Origin: JBEBXQ01 sp040391535
Lineage (GTDB): Bacteria; Bacteroidota; Bacteroidia; Cytophagales; Spirosomataceae
Length of the DNA: 64,000 nt
Assembly: GCA_040391535.1 (NCBI GenBank)
Contig: JBEBXQ010000004.1
Span: 27,498 to 91,497, forward strand
Reading direction: 5' to 3'
The notes under the pieces are model-generated. The model was not told the origin of the DNA. It saw only the letters and a program-made list of their open reading frames with translations, and did not search any database. A program made the translations under genes and the position numbers. How positions within the stretch are numbered: the first letter of the stretch is position 1; the number at the start of each line of letters is the position of its first letter. This document shows, piece after piece, positions 53,049-61,598 of this stretch.

Positions 53049-55166
53049 TCAATAGAACCTTGCGCGGTTGTCTTTGATATTCGCGTTTTCGCGGATTACT
53101 TCATTGGCCATGTAGCTTGCGCGGCTTTCAACACCTTGCTGAAGCTGGCTTTTCTGCTGACTGTGGTCAGCAACTACAGGGGCTTCTTCTTTTTCAGTCA
53201 GTTCGATAATAAATACCCCGTTTTCTCCTGCAAATGGTTTGGATTTCTGCCCGGCTTTAAGGCCGAACGCCTTACCCATGGCCAACGGATCATATCCTGC
53301 TACGTTCAGGAACCCTGTCGCCAGGCTCAGATTTTCGGCATTTTCAACCAATGCACCTGCTCCGTATTTTTTGGCGATAGCATCGAAATCGGTATCATTT
53401 ATTCCGTTCAGCGTTTCCAGGATTTTTTTGGCTTTGGCCTGATTTCTCACTTTGGCACTTAGCTGATCACGGAAATCATCTACTTTTACCTCATCTTTAT
53501 CTGTTCTTCCGGTCAGTACGGCTACCACATAATGCTCGTCTGTTTCAAAAACCTTGGAAACATCATTCAGATCAGTTTTGCCTGCAAAAGCCCAGCGTAC
53601 AATTTCCCTTGCATTAGGAATCGCGTTGATGTTGGTAGCAGATTCCATGATGCGGTTGGCTGTTGCCACAATCAGTGAATTGTCTTTTTTCACCGCCTCG
53701 TCAAATTCTTTTTTGTTTTTTACACTGTGTGCAAATTCGTCTGCTTTGCGGTAGGCGTCATCGCGGGTGGCCTGACTTGGCGCAATAACCTTACCGATAC
53801 CGGCAATTTTATAGAGGGTATTGCTTTTCGCATCCGTTACTTTAATAATATGATAACCAAACTGGCTTTCTACCAATTTACCGACTAATCCTTCTGTGGT
53901 CATGGAGAATACCGCATCTTCAAACGGTTTTACCATGGTGCCGTTATTCTGGAAATACCCCAGGTCACCACCACGTTGTGCTGAACCATCGGCGCTGTTG
54001 GTTGCGGCAAGGGCTTCAAAGCTGGCTCCGCCTCTGATCTGGTTCAGGATACCTTCAGCTCTTGTTTTTGCAGCGGTTTTCGCAGAATCCGACTGGTTTT
54101 CAGGACGGATAAGAATATGGCTTGCACGGGCCGTATAAAGAGAATCTCTTTCGGTTCCGCCGTATTTGTAAATGTAATAGGTATCATCTTCACGATAAGG
54201 GCCATATACACCTCCGGGAACAAACGTCTTCACGGCTTCCTTCAATTGTTCTGACATATTCGCCAGAGAGAGCGTAGCAGGGATAGCAACTTCAGAGTTG
54301 ATTCTGGCAAACTCTTCACCGTTTTCAGCAGTAGCCAGTCCTTTCGCCAGATCTTTGATCTGAGAATAAAGCGCTGCACTGTCATCTTTGGCAGGACGAA
54401 CCGGGAATGAAACGTACTCAATAGTACGTGTATCCACACCCTGGTATTCATCTTTGTGTGCCTTCAGATATTGTGATAACTCACTGTCACTTACTTTGAT
54501 GGTTGAATCCGGTACAGCGTAGAAGGGTACATACAGATATTTAAAGCTTACGCGGCTGTTTTGCGCTGTGTATTCTTTTTCAGCTTCAGCTTTGGTAACA
54601 TAAGATGATAAACGAAGCAGGTTTTCGTATTTTTCACGGATACGGTTTTCTTTCAGGCTGCTTTCAAAAGTAGCCCATGCTCTTTGCTGTTCAACAGGGA
54701 GGTTGCCCAGATTTTTAAGATAATTAATAACAGAAGCCTTGTCAAAGGCACCGGTATTAGGATCTCCGAAAGCCTGCTGAATTGCCGGACTGATGTGGTT
54801 ACCCTGCACCATATCCACTAATTCATCTTCAGTAACGACTAATCCCAGTTTATCAAATTCCTTGCTGTAGGCTAAATCAACGATCAGTTGGTTCCAGGCT
54901 TGTTCGCGGATGGAGACCAATTCCTGCTCTCCGGCACTGCGGCCTGTCTGAGCTTCATAATTCTGACGGTAACTTTCCACCTGTTGCTGAAAGTCGGCAT
55001 ACTGAATTTCTTTGCCACTGATTTCACCAATGGTCTGGCTGTTTCCACCGAAAAGAGAGTTTTGCCCTCCCAGAAGATCACCACCTACAATAAAAAATAT
55101 CAGACTGACTGCAATTACAGTAACAGCAATTCCTGACTTTTCTCTGATTTTGTTAATTAATGCCAT
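53049..55166 (-). CDS. PpiD-like periplasmic peptidyl-prolyl isomerase
   Basis: A 705-residue envelope chaperone. N-terminal membrane anchor (about 12-32), SurA/PpiD N-terminal helical domain (about 40-200), a rotamase (PPIC parvulin) domain at about 345-450 with ASHILIRPEN, GGDLGYFQ and ESQFGYHIIKV, and a second, degenerate parvulin-like region towards the end. Such proteins assist folding of secreted and outer-membrane proteins, which fits the many barrel proteins in this window. Gene order with the small membrane protein upstream is on one strand with a 100-base gap. Confidence 0.93.
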   Translation of the reverse strand: MALINKIREKSGIAVTVIAVSLIFFIVGGDLLGGQNSLFGGNSQTIGEISGKEIQYADFQQQVESYRQNYEAQTGRSAGEQELVSIREQAWNQLIVDLAYSKEFDKLGLVVTEDELVDMVQGNHISPAIQQAFGDPNTGAFDKASVINYLKNLGNLPVEQQRAWATFESSLKENRIREKYENLLRLSSYVTKAEAEKEYTAQNSRVSFKYLYVPFYAVPDSTIKVSDSELSQYLKAHKDEYQGVDTRTIEYVSFPVRPAKDDSAALYSQIKDLAKGLATAENGEEFARINSEVAIPATLSLANMSEQLKEAVKTFVPGGVYGPYREDDTYYIYKYGGTERDSLYTARASHILIRPENQSDSAKTAAKTRAEGILNQIRGGASFEALAATNSADGSAQRGGDLGYFQNNGTMVKPFEDAVFSMTTEGLVGKLVESQFGYHIIKVTDAKSNTLYKIAGIGKVIAPSQATRDDAYRKADEFAHSVKNKKEFDEAVKKDNSLIVATANRIMESATNINAIPNAREIVRWAFAGKTDLNDVSKVFETDEHYVVAVLTGRTDKDEVKVDDFRDQLSAKVRNQAKAKKILETLNGINDTDFDAIAKKYGAGALVENAENLSLATGFLNVAGYDPLAMGKAFGLKAGQKSKPFAGENGVFIIELTEKEEAPVVADHSQQKSQLQQGVESRASYMANEVIRENANIKDNRARFY

Positions 55167-55265
55167 TTTTAATGTTCAAATTTCGAGCCACAAAATAAAA
55201 TGTTTTATTTATACAATACAAGTACCTTTCCAACTGTTGGCGGTTTAATTTAACGGAGAAAGTCT

Positions 55266-55763
55266 TTAATGTATCCAATATCTTCGCTGAGAGCGGTATA
55301 TCAGGGCAAAAATACCTGAAAAGAAAACACTCGGCAGGAGCGTAATCAGTCCCATTCCGCCTACGTTGAGGAATAGGGAACCCAGTATAAGGATGAGGAT
55401 GCCTCCCAGGTATACCTGGTATCCGCGTTTTTGTAAATTCCACATCAGGTAGGCCCCGAAAAGTGTAACGGAATGAAAAATCAGCATGACAATGGCACTG
55501 TTACGAATGGTAGCGGGGTTAATGCTTTCTACAATGCTGTTCAGAAACTGTTCTGTAATCGCTTGTTCCTCAGGTTGTACGCGGCTTTCGATCTGTTCCC
55601 GTGCCGTATTAAAAACTTCAATGGTTTGTTCTGAGATAAGAATAGGGTTCCAGAGCCTTTCGGCGTGGGTCCATAATCCCGAGATACTGTTGATGAATGT
55701 CAAAAAACATAATATTACCAGCAATTGTGACCTTTCGGGGCGGGCTTCCTGTTCGTTTTGCAT
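55266..55763 (-). CDS. Hypothetical membrane protein (four helices)
   Basis: 165 residues. Four hydrophobic segments: about 14-32, 88-108, 115-133 and 140-158, with a charged loop (residues 40-85) after the first. The C-terminus is basic (YRSQRRYWIH). I do not recognise the family. It lies upstream of the PpiD-like gene on the same strand and could be cotranscribed with it. It is divergent from the SCP2 gene. Confidence 0.65.
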   Translation of the reverse strand: MQNEQEARPERSQLLVILCFLTFINSISGLWTHAERLWNPILISEQTIEVFNTAREQIESRVQPEEQAITEQFLNSIVESINPATIRNSAIVMLIFHSVTLFGAYLMWNLQKRGYQVYLGGILILILGSLFLNVGGMGLITLLPSVFFSGIFALIYRSQRRYWIH

Positions 55764-55845
55764 TTAAAAATAATTAATGACTTTGAGGCTTGCTCAAATT
55801 TGGTTTTCCAAAATTTGCCTATTTAGATGAAAACTCCAAAATCAT

Positions 55846-55875
55846 TTGTTTTTTATTCTGAGTAAGATAGTTTTG
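55846..55875 (+). promoter_or_regulatory. Promoter of the SCP2-like gene
   Basis: -33 TTG (55846-55848), 19-base spacer, -7 TAGTTTTG (55868-55875). The inferred start leaves a leader of about 40 bases. Confidence 0.6.
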
Positions 55876-55920
55876 TTGTATTAATATTTTATTTCTGACA
55901 AGAATATAAGCAATCTATTT

Positions 55921-56220
55921 ATGAGTTATCTGCAAACATTAAGATCAAGACTGGAAGGTATAGCGGGGGAAAACAGCGGACTGGATGCAAAGATTAAATT
56001 TGATACTGATGAAGGTGTTATTTTTCTGGATGCCACACAGGTTCCCAATGTTTTCAGTGAAGAAGATGCAGAGGCCGATTGTACCTTTGAAATTTCAGCT
56101 AAAAATGCTATTAAAATGCTGGACAAAGATTTGAATCCGATGATGGCTTTCATGCTGGGGAAACTCAAAATAAAGGGAGATAAGGAACTGGCAATGAAAA
56201 TTGCCCAGCGTTTTGGGTGA
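55921..56220 (+). CDS. SCP2 sterol-binding-domain protein
   Basis: A 99-residue single SCP2 domain that provides a hydrophobic lipid-binding tunnel. Landmarks are IKFDTDEGVIFLDATQ, the acidic ADCTFEISAKNAIKML and the C-terminal MLGKLKIKGDKELAMKI, where the GKLKIKGD loop is diagnostic. The protein is cytoplasmic. The ligand is unknown and probably a fatty acid or isoprenoid lipid, since sterols are unlikely here. It is a single gene with a promoter and a strong terminator. Confidence 0.92.
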   Translation: MSYLQTLRSRLEGIAGENSGLDAKIKFDTDEGVIFLDATQVPNVFSEEDAEADCTFEISAKNAIKMLDKDLNPMMAFMLGKLKIKGDKELAMKIAQRFG

Positions 56221-56237
56221 GTGAATTTCTGCCGGTA

Positions 56238-56267
56238 GCAAAAAGGCGCCGCGCGGCGCCTTTTTGC
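56238..56267. terminator. Bidirectional terminator between SCP2 and GMC genes
   Basis: A perfect 13-base stem (GCAAAAAGGCGCC with its complement) and a GCGC loop, with A and T runs at either side, between converging genes. Confidence 0.9.
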
Positions 56268-56290
56268 GTAAAGAATTGCAGCGGTATTTA

Positions 56291-58006
56291 CTACAGATTC
56301 TGCTTTTTAAGTTCGCTTACAGCAAAATCAGCGGCACGGGCCGTGAGGGCCATATAGGTAAGCGACGGGTTCACGCACGACGCGGAGGTCATACAGGCAC
56401 CATCGGTTACGAATACGTTTTCTGCTCCCCATACCTGATTATTTTTATTCAGAACGGATGTTTTGGGATCAAGGCCCATACGTGCTGTTCCCATTTCATG
56501 AATACCAATCCCGGGGTTTTTGGACTCATCGTTATAAGGGTTCACATTTTTCACACCAGCCGCTTCCAGCATTTCTGCGGCGTCGTTCATCATATCAATA
56601 CGCATTTTTCTTTCATTTTCGGTATAAGCGGCATCGAAAACGATGATCGGTAACCCCCATTTATCTGTTTTTTCGGAGAGGTATAGCCGGTTTTCTTCCA
56701 TAGGGAGTACTTCACCGAAACCCTGTATGCCCATCGACCATTCGCCTGGCTTTGAAATCTCTTCCTTGAATGACGCGCCAAAGCCCGGCTTGCCAAGTCC
56801 CCTGCTCCAGGATGAACGGCTGGCGCCTCCCTGATAACCAAATCCCCGCAGGTAATCCCGCTTATCATTACCCCAGTTACGGTATCGGGGAATATACACC
56901 CCATTGGCCCTTCTTCCGAAAATGTATTTGTCCTCGTATCCCTCAAAAGTCCCGGATGCTCCTACGGCCAGATGGTGGTCCATAATATTACGCCCCAGCT
57001 GGTCGCTGTCGTTGCCAAGTCCATTCGGGAAACGCTCTGATTTCGAATTTAACATGATCGATGAGGTGGCGATAGCTGACGCATTAAGGAAGATGATTTT
57101 AGCATAGTATTCTTTATGCTCCAGCGTATTCTGATCAATGACCCTTACACCCGTGGCTTTCCCTTTGTCTTTATCGTACAGTACTTCTGCAACAATGGAG
57201 TCAGTCAGCAGCGTAAGGTTACCGGTTCTTTGAGCAGCAGGCAGCGTAGCGGCCTGGGTGCTGAAATAAGCACCAAAAGGACATCCCCGCATACACATAT
57301 TCCGGAACTGACAGGCTGCCCGGCCCAGCTCCGTATGGATTGCCTGCGGTGCGGTCATGTTGGCTGTCCGCCCTATAATCATTTTCCGTCCGGCGAATTT
57401 TTTTTCTATTTCACCTTTTACATGTTTCTCCACACAGTTCAGCTGCATGGGAGGCATGAAGTGGCTGTCAGGTAATACGTCCAGCCCTTCGGTGGAGCCG
57501 CTTATTCCGACAAATTTCTCAACATAAGCATACCATGGCTGGAGGTCTTTATAGCGGATCGGCCAGTCGACTCCGATACCTTCTTTGGCATTCGCCTCAA
57601 AATCGGCTTCGTTCCAGCGATAGCTCTGCCGGCCCCACAGCAGGGAACGTCCGCCCAGATGATAGGCACGGATCCAGTCGAACGGCCGTTTTTCTTCATA
57701 GGGGTTTTCTTTATCATTTTCAAAAAGGTACCGCCAGTCTTCATTGGCAGTATAACCTGTTCTTACTCCCGCCCAGTATTCTTCCCGGGCAGTAGTGGTC
57801 ACACGACCGCGATGCTCAAATTCCCAGGGAGCCGTATTGGCGGTTTTGTAATCCGTAATATGTTTTAAGTCCCTGCCTCTTTCGAGCATCAGTACTTTCA
57901 ATCCTTTTTCGGTAAGTTCTTTTGCAGCCCATCCGCCACTGATGCCCGAACCCACGACGATGGCATCATAGGTTGCCTGCTTTTGTGCATTTATATTTAA
58001 GTTCAT
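56291..58006 (-). CDS. GMC-family FAD oxidoreductase (gluconate/glucoside dehydrogenase type)
   Basis: Large subunit (571 residues) of a flavin sugar dehydrogenase. FAD motif VVGSGISGG at residues 17-25, then LERGRDLKH. It has the Cys-rich patch CQFRNMCMRGCPFGA typical of GMC enzymes paired with a small subunit, and the catalytic His in IGIHEMGTARMG and Asn in VNPSLTYMALTA. There is no signal peptide of its own; in this group the Tat leader of the small subunit carries the folded pair across the membrane. That small subunit is encoded 38 bases upstream. The third, cytochrome c, subunit is not seen in the window. Confidence 0.92.
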   Translation of the reverse strand: MNLNINAQKQATYDAIVVGSGISGGWAAKELTEKGLKVLMLERGRDLKHITDYKTANTAPWEFEHRGRVTTTAREEYWAGVRTGYTANEDWRYLFENDKENPYEEKRPFDWIRAYHLGGRSLLWGRQSYRWNEADFEANAKEGIGVDWPIRYKDLQPWYAYVEKFVGISGSTEGLDVLPDSHFMPPMQLNCVEKHVKGEIEKKFAGRKMIIGRTANMTAPQAIHTELGRAACQFRNMCMRGCPFGAYFSTQAATLPAAQRTGNLTLLTDSIVAEVLYDKDKGKATGVRVIDQNTLEHKEYYAKIIFLNASAIATSSIMLNSKSERFPNGLGNDSDQLGRNIMDHHLAVGASGTFEGYEDKYIFGRRANGVYIPRYRNWGNDKRDYLRGFGYQGGASRSSWSRGLGKPGFGASFKEEISKPGEWSMGIQGFGEVLPMEENRLYLSEKTDKWGLPIIVFDAAYTENERKMRIDMMNDAAEMLEAAGVKNVNPYNDESKNPGIGIHEMGTARMGLDPKTSVLNKNNQVWGAENVFVTDGACMTSASCVNPSLTYMALTARAADFAVSELKKQNL

Positions 58007-58044
58007 TGTTTGCCTGACTTGAAAAATGATGAAACATATGCTAT

Positions 58045-58641
58045 TTATAGTGCCCAGGCTTTCTGCCCCGGTTCCAGATCAACACAACCATCATACCGGC
58101 CGGGTATTGGTAAATATGCCAGCGCTTTGGTAGCCCCCGGTTCTGAAGTAAAATAACCCAGCAGGGTAAGTTCTTTCAATAATCTGAAAAAAGGAACGCC
58201 CGGCTCATCAAAAGGCCTGCCGGCTTCTTTGGCGGCGGCACGGTCTTTCCCGGTTTGTTCCAGCTGTTGTGCGGCATCTGCTTCTGCTTCAGTTAACAAG
58301 GCAGTTTGTTTTTCGGGGTCAAGTTTTAAGAAATTTTTGTCAGCCAGGTCGTTGATGCCTTTCAGAAAGCTCTGCTGTTCTTTCGGATAATAACAATCTT
58401 TCAGCATCAGCTCAATAAATTCACCGACTTTGGCATCTTTTGCCCCGGGTGTATCTGTCGCCGGAATAATGATCTCGGCTATTTCATCAATGATAGCTCT
58501 CTGATCGTCCGTGACAGCAAACAGGATTGACTGGGTTTCGCTGCCGGATTTACACCCTTCAAGAAAGGCCATAACCGTAGGTGCTGATAGGGTACCACCG
58601 ACCATCCATGCAACACGAGACAATGCGTGACGTCTGTTCAT
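58045..58641 (-). CDS. Gluconate 2-dehydrogenase subunit 3-family protein with Tat leader
   Basis: 198 residues with an N-terminal twin-arginine leader (MNRRHALSRVAWMVGG), a hydrophobic stretch and Cys30 in FLEGC, which may also be a lipidation site. The body is the Gluconate_2-dh3 domain: DDQRAIIDEIAEIIIPATDT and GAKDAKVGEFIELML. The domain chaperones export and activity of the GMC subunit encoded directly downstream. Glucoside 3-dehydrogenases (LacA/LacC) use the same pair. The leader is consistent with use of the Tat pathway represented by tatA in this window. Confidence 0.92.
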   Translation of the reverse strand: MNRRHALSRVAWMVGGTLSAPTVMAFLEGCKSGSETQSILFAVTDDQRAIIDEIAEIIIPATDTPGAKDAKVGEFIELMLKDCYYPKEQQSFLKGINDLADKNFLKLDPEKQTALLTEAEADAAQQLEQTGKDRAAAKEAGRPFDEPGVPFFRLLKELTLLGYFTSEPGATKALAYLPIPGRYDGCVDLEPGQKAWAL

Positions 58642-58786
58642 CTGTAATAACAGTTATTTATACATTATAAAAACCGGCCGGTCTGACCGGATAATAGCCT
58701 TGCAAATTCTGTTATTTTTCAGGAAAAGTAAAGGTGGTATTGGTAATTTGTAAAGATTATAAGTAACGATTTAAATACGGCTCTTC

Positions 58787-59839
58787 TTACAGAACCATCA
58801 GGTTACAGCCTCTGATATCGGAGTTGTCGAATCGTCCGATTACTTCAAACTGATCCGGTTGCGGGCAGAAACGGCCCAGGTCCTGTGTTTCAATGAATGA
58901 ACAGGAATCAATGTTTGCGAGATCAATCACATTAATACCGCCCGTTCCTTTATAATCTTTCCAGCCTGAGAAAACGGTCAGCGGGTCATTGATATCCCGC
59001 AGCAGGATCTGCATGGTATTGCCGGATGTGAAGACGCCGTTTCCTTTGGAGTATCCCTGAGACAATAATTCGGTCATGCCATATTCTGAATGGATTTCCT
59101 TTACCCCGAATGCCCGGGTCAGTTCTTCATGAACTTCTTCCCGGATCATTTCTTTTCTTCGTCCTTTCATACCGCCGGTTTCCATCACCATCCACTGACT
59201 TTCGTTCAGGCCTGCCAGTAGCGGACGGGCGGCCTCTGCCAGGTCAAGCAGAGCGAACGTGACACCTAGCAGCAGGGTTTTCCTTGTGGTATCCTGAAGG
59301 CACAATTGCAGTTGAGTCAGAAGCTGGTCTGTATCATTCAGATAAAATCCGGCATAGGATGAGCGCGACTGCTGAATAAAATGGTCGGCCATATATACCA
59401 GAGAGGAGTTATTTCGTTCAAGGTAAGAAGGTAGTAAGGCCAGTATGTGAAAGTCTGAGAGCGGGCCATATTGAGATTCAAATATGCTCCGGCTTACAGA
59501 TTGATATAATTCCGGATCATACAATGCATGCCTGCTTTGGGTAAGTCCGGTAGTGCCGCTGCTTTCAAAAGTAACAGAGGGTGCAGTGTTTCCGCGGCAT
59601 GTTATAGTATGTGTTTTAAAAAAACTGATGGGCAGAAACGGAACCTGCCGGGGGGATGAAATACTTTCAGGATCAATACCAAGGTAATGAATGTATTGTG
59701 CGTAAACAGGATTGTATTGAGACTGGAACCGGAAAATCTGAAGTGCCAGTGCTTCAAAACCCGCTTTATCCACATGTAATACAGCGTTACGTAACTGATT
59801 CCGGTGGCTTGAAAATGAATTATCCGTTAAATTGACCAA
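58787..59839 (-). CDS. LuxE-like acyl-protein synthetase/acyltransferase-family protein
   Basis: A 350-residue adenylate-forming enzyme related to LuxE, which activates fatty acids as acyl-AMP and passes them to a Cys. The adenylate loop FESSGTTGLT is at 91-100, MVMETGGMKGRRKEM and HSEYGMTELLSQGY correspond to the middle motifs, and DLGRFCPQPDQF to the C-terminal one. luxC and luxD partners are absent, and no luminescence role is implied. In Bacteroidota this solitary family is annotated as acyl transferase with unknown substrate. Confidence 0.8.
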   Translation of the reverse strand: MVNLTDNSFSSHRNQLRNAVLHVDKAGFEALALQIFRFQSQYNPVYAQYIHYLGIDPESISSPRQVPFLPISFFKTHTITCRGNTAPSVTFESSGTTGLTQSRHALYDPELYQSVSRSIFESQYGPLSDFHILALLPSYLERNNSSLVYMADHFIQQSRSSYAGFYLNDTDQLLTQLQLCLQDTTRKTLLLGVTFALLDLAEAARPLLAGLNESQWMVMETGGMKGRRKEMIREEVHEELTRAFGVKEIHSEYGMTELLSQGYSKGNGVFTSGNTMQILLRDINDPLTVFSGWKDYKGTGGINVIDLANIDSCSFIETQDLGRFCPQPDQFEVIGRFDNSDIRGCNLMVL

Positions 59840-59928
59840 GTGTTCTGAATCATTTAATATTGAATACCGGTTTATCTTTGAGATTTTAGTACAAAAAGAT
59901 AGATTTACAGAAAAAATACAGAAACAAA

Positions 59929-60504
59929 ATGTTTAAGATTCCTCTACTTATTGCAAAGATATTTCAAAAGCCACGGTTGCAGCGCTATTCTGGCGGGTTG
60001 TTTTTTATTTTTTTACCTCTTGGCCTTTTTTCGTGTGTTGATATTCCTGACTTTGATAACACCCCAAGGATCGAGTTCAACAGTATTACCAAGGAAACCG
60101 TAGAAGTGACGGAGTTTTCGACTCAGATTGTGGATAAGGTAACCATCACGGTCAATTTTGAAGATGGTGACGGAGATCTGGGGATTAATAGTGATGAGGC
60201 CAATGATGATAAGTACATTCAATCGGGCTGGGCCAATTATCAGCTGATTACTTATGTGAAACAGAGAAACGGTACTTTTGAAAAGGTAGATTTTATAGAG
60301 GATGCCATGATGTTTTTTCCGGTATTAAAGCCGGATGGAGTAGCCGGACCGATAAAAGGAAAGCTTGATTTACATCAGGATCGTTATCATACCAGTTTTT
60401 CTACGCCTAATGTCGTAAAATATGAAGTCAGAATCAGGGACCGGGCGATGAATGTCAGCAATGTGATTGAAACCGATACCATTACCGTTATGCTTGATTT
60501 GTAA
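59929..60504 (+). CDS. Lipoprotein with acidic FEDGDGDLG segment
   Basis: 191 residues. A long basic N-terminus is followed by a hydrophobic segment and a lipobox LFSC (Cys36), so the mature protein should be lipid-anchored in the envelope. The body starts NTPRIEFNSITKETVEV and includes VNFEDGDGDLGINSDEA, which resembles calcium-binding acidic loops, and repeated strand segments (GWANYQLITYVKQRNG). Similar lipoproteins are frequent in Cytophagales but I know no function. A terminator follows 49 bases downstream. Confidence 0.75.
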   Translation: MFKIPLLIAKIFQKPRLQRYSGGLFFIFLPLGLFSCVDIPDFDNTPRIEFNSITKETVEVTEFSTQIVDKVTITVNFEDGDGDLGINSDEANDDKYIQSGWANYQLITYVKQRNGTFEKVDFIEDAMMFFPVLKPDGVAGPIKGKLDLHQDRYHTSFSTPNVVKYEVRIRDRAMNVSNVIETDTITVMLDL

Positions 60505-60552
60505 TTTCATCTGAACGGAAGATAAAATCTAATATAGAACGTATTCAATACT

Positions 60553-60586
60553 ACTCCTGTGTTTTTCGACATGGGAGTTTTTTTTT
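60553..60586 (+). terminator. Terminator after the lipoprotein gene
   Basis: ACTCCTGTG pairs with CATGGGAGT (two wobbles) around an 8-base loop and is followed by nine T. Confidence 0.8.
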
Positions 60587-61598
60587 CTTCAATATTCTTC
60601 CGTCACTGCTATTTGGGTATAGCTTTTTTGTTGTTGGAGAGAGCTGTATTATGTGATTTTTAATAGTGATACGCTTTATACAGCCTTTCTTCTTGAATAA
60701 GAAGGCGTTTATTAAATTGCTGATAAAGGGCATTTCTGTGATCAGAATAATGTCATATAATTTGAAAATAATGATATCATACTGCTGGATGATCTAAAAT
60801 ATTGCGCATGTTTCAGATTGTGTATAGAAATAATTGTATTTACTTAAACATGCTAATTTCAATTATGTAATAAATTTGTGTAAATAAAATTTAAAAATTC
60901 ATTACATAAATTTACTATATTATTTGTTTTTATTTATTATGTTTGTTTGTGATACTGGTATTAGTTGGCTTTGTTCCAATAAATATTTCATTGGTATTGA
61001 TATTGAAATTATTTATAACAGAATAATATGAAGTTGCTCATTTTAGTCTTGGCTAAGTAATATTCCGCTTAATGAGTTAACCGGTGAAGTTTTAATTGTG
61101 ATTATTAAATGTCACGAAAGTGTCATTCTGAATAAAATTAATTTATCCTAAACCCAGTAAACAAATCCTATAGACCTATATGTGAACTCTGTTTGTCAAA
61201 TTTGATGGTAATGAAACTCAGCCGGATCTGATCGTGATGCTTTTTGATAAATATTAAGTTATCAGTAAAGGCCTGGCCAATAATCAGCAGTGTAATGGAG
61301 CCTTATATTCTCTGACGGGATTTCTGTGCTTTGATTTATCTGTAAAGAGTTTCAGGCAATTATGGTTTTGATTATCTGAGTACCTCCGGAATCCGGATGG
61401 TGGCAGTGGCGTATATGCTTTGTTTTCGTATATAACATAGCGTTATGTTGCTGGGCTGATTCTACGGATTAATACATTGGACTCTTCTTCTGCTACAAGG
61501 CGCATAATTGTAGTGAAATTGTTAATTAAAAAGGGGGTAACTGTTACATATACAATAGAAATAATACACAGTATATCAATAATTAAACTCGTTATGGA
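60587..61598. other. AT-rich non-coding upstream region of the surface-protein gene
   Basis: About 1 kb without a convincing gene on either strand. Seen in it: a hairpin at 60683-60706 (GCCTT and CTT pairing with AAGAAGGC with one bulged T), an inverted repeat AACATAGCGTTATGTT at 61434-61449, and an 11-base palindrome GTAACTGTTAC at 61537-61547. The last two lie within 170 bases of the next start codon and could be operators. No perfect TAnnTTTG box near the gene start was found by eye. Confidence 0.45.

Noticed and set aside
60551..60733. 60-codon minus-strand frame
   Set aside because: It overlaps the lipoprotein terminator and a hairpin and has a Lys-rich composition expected from T-rich antisense DNA.
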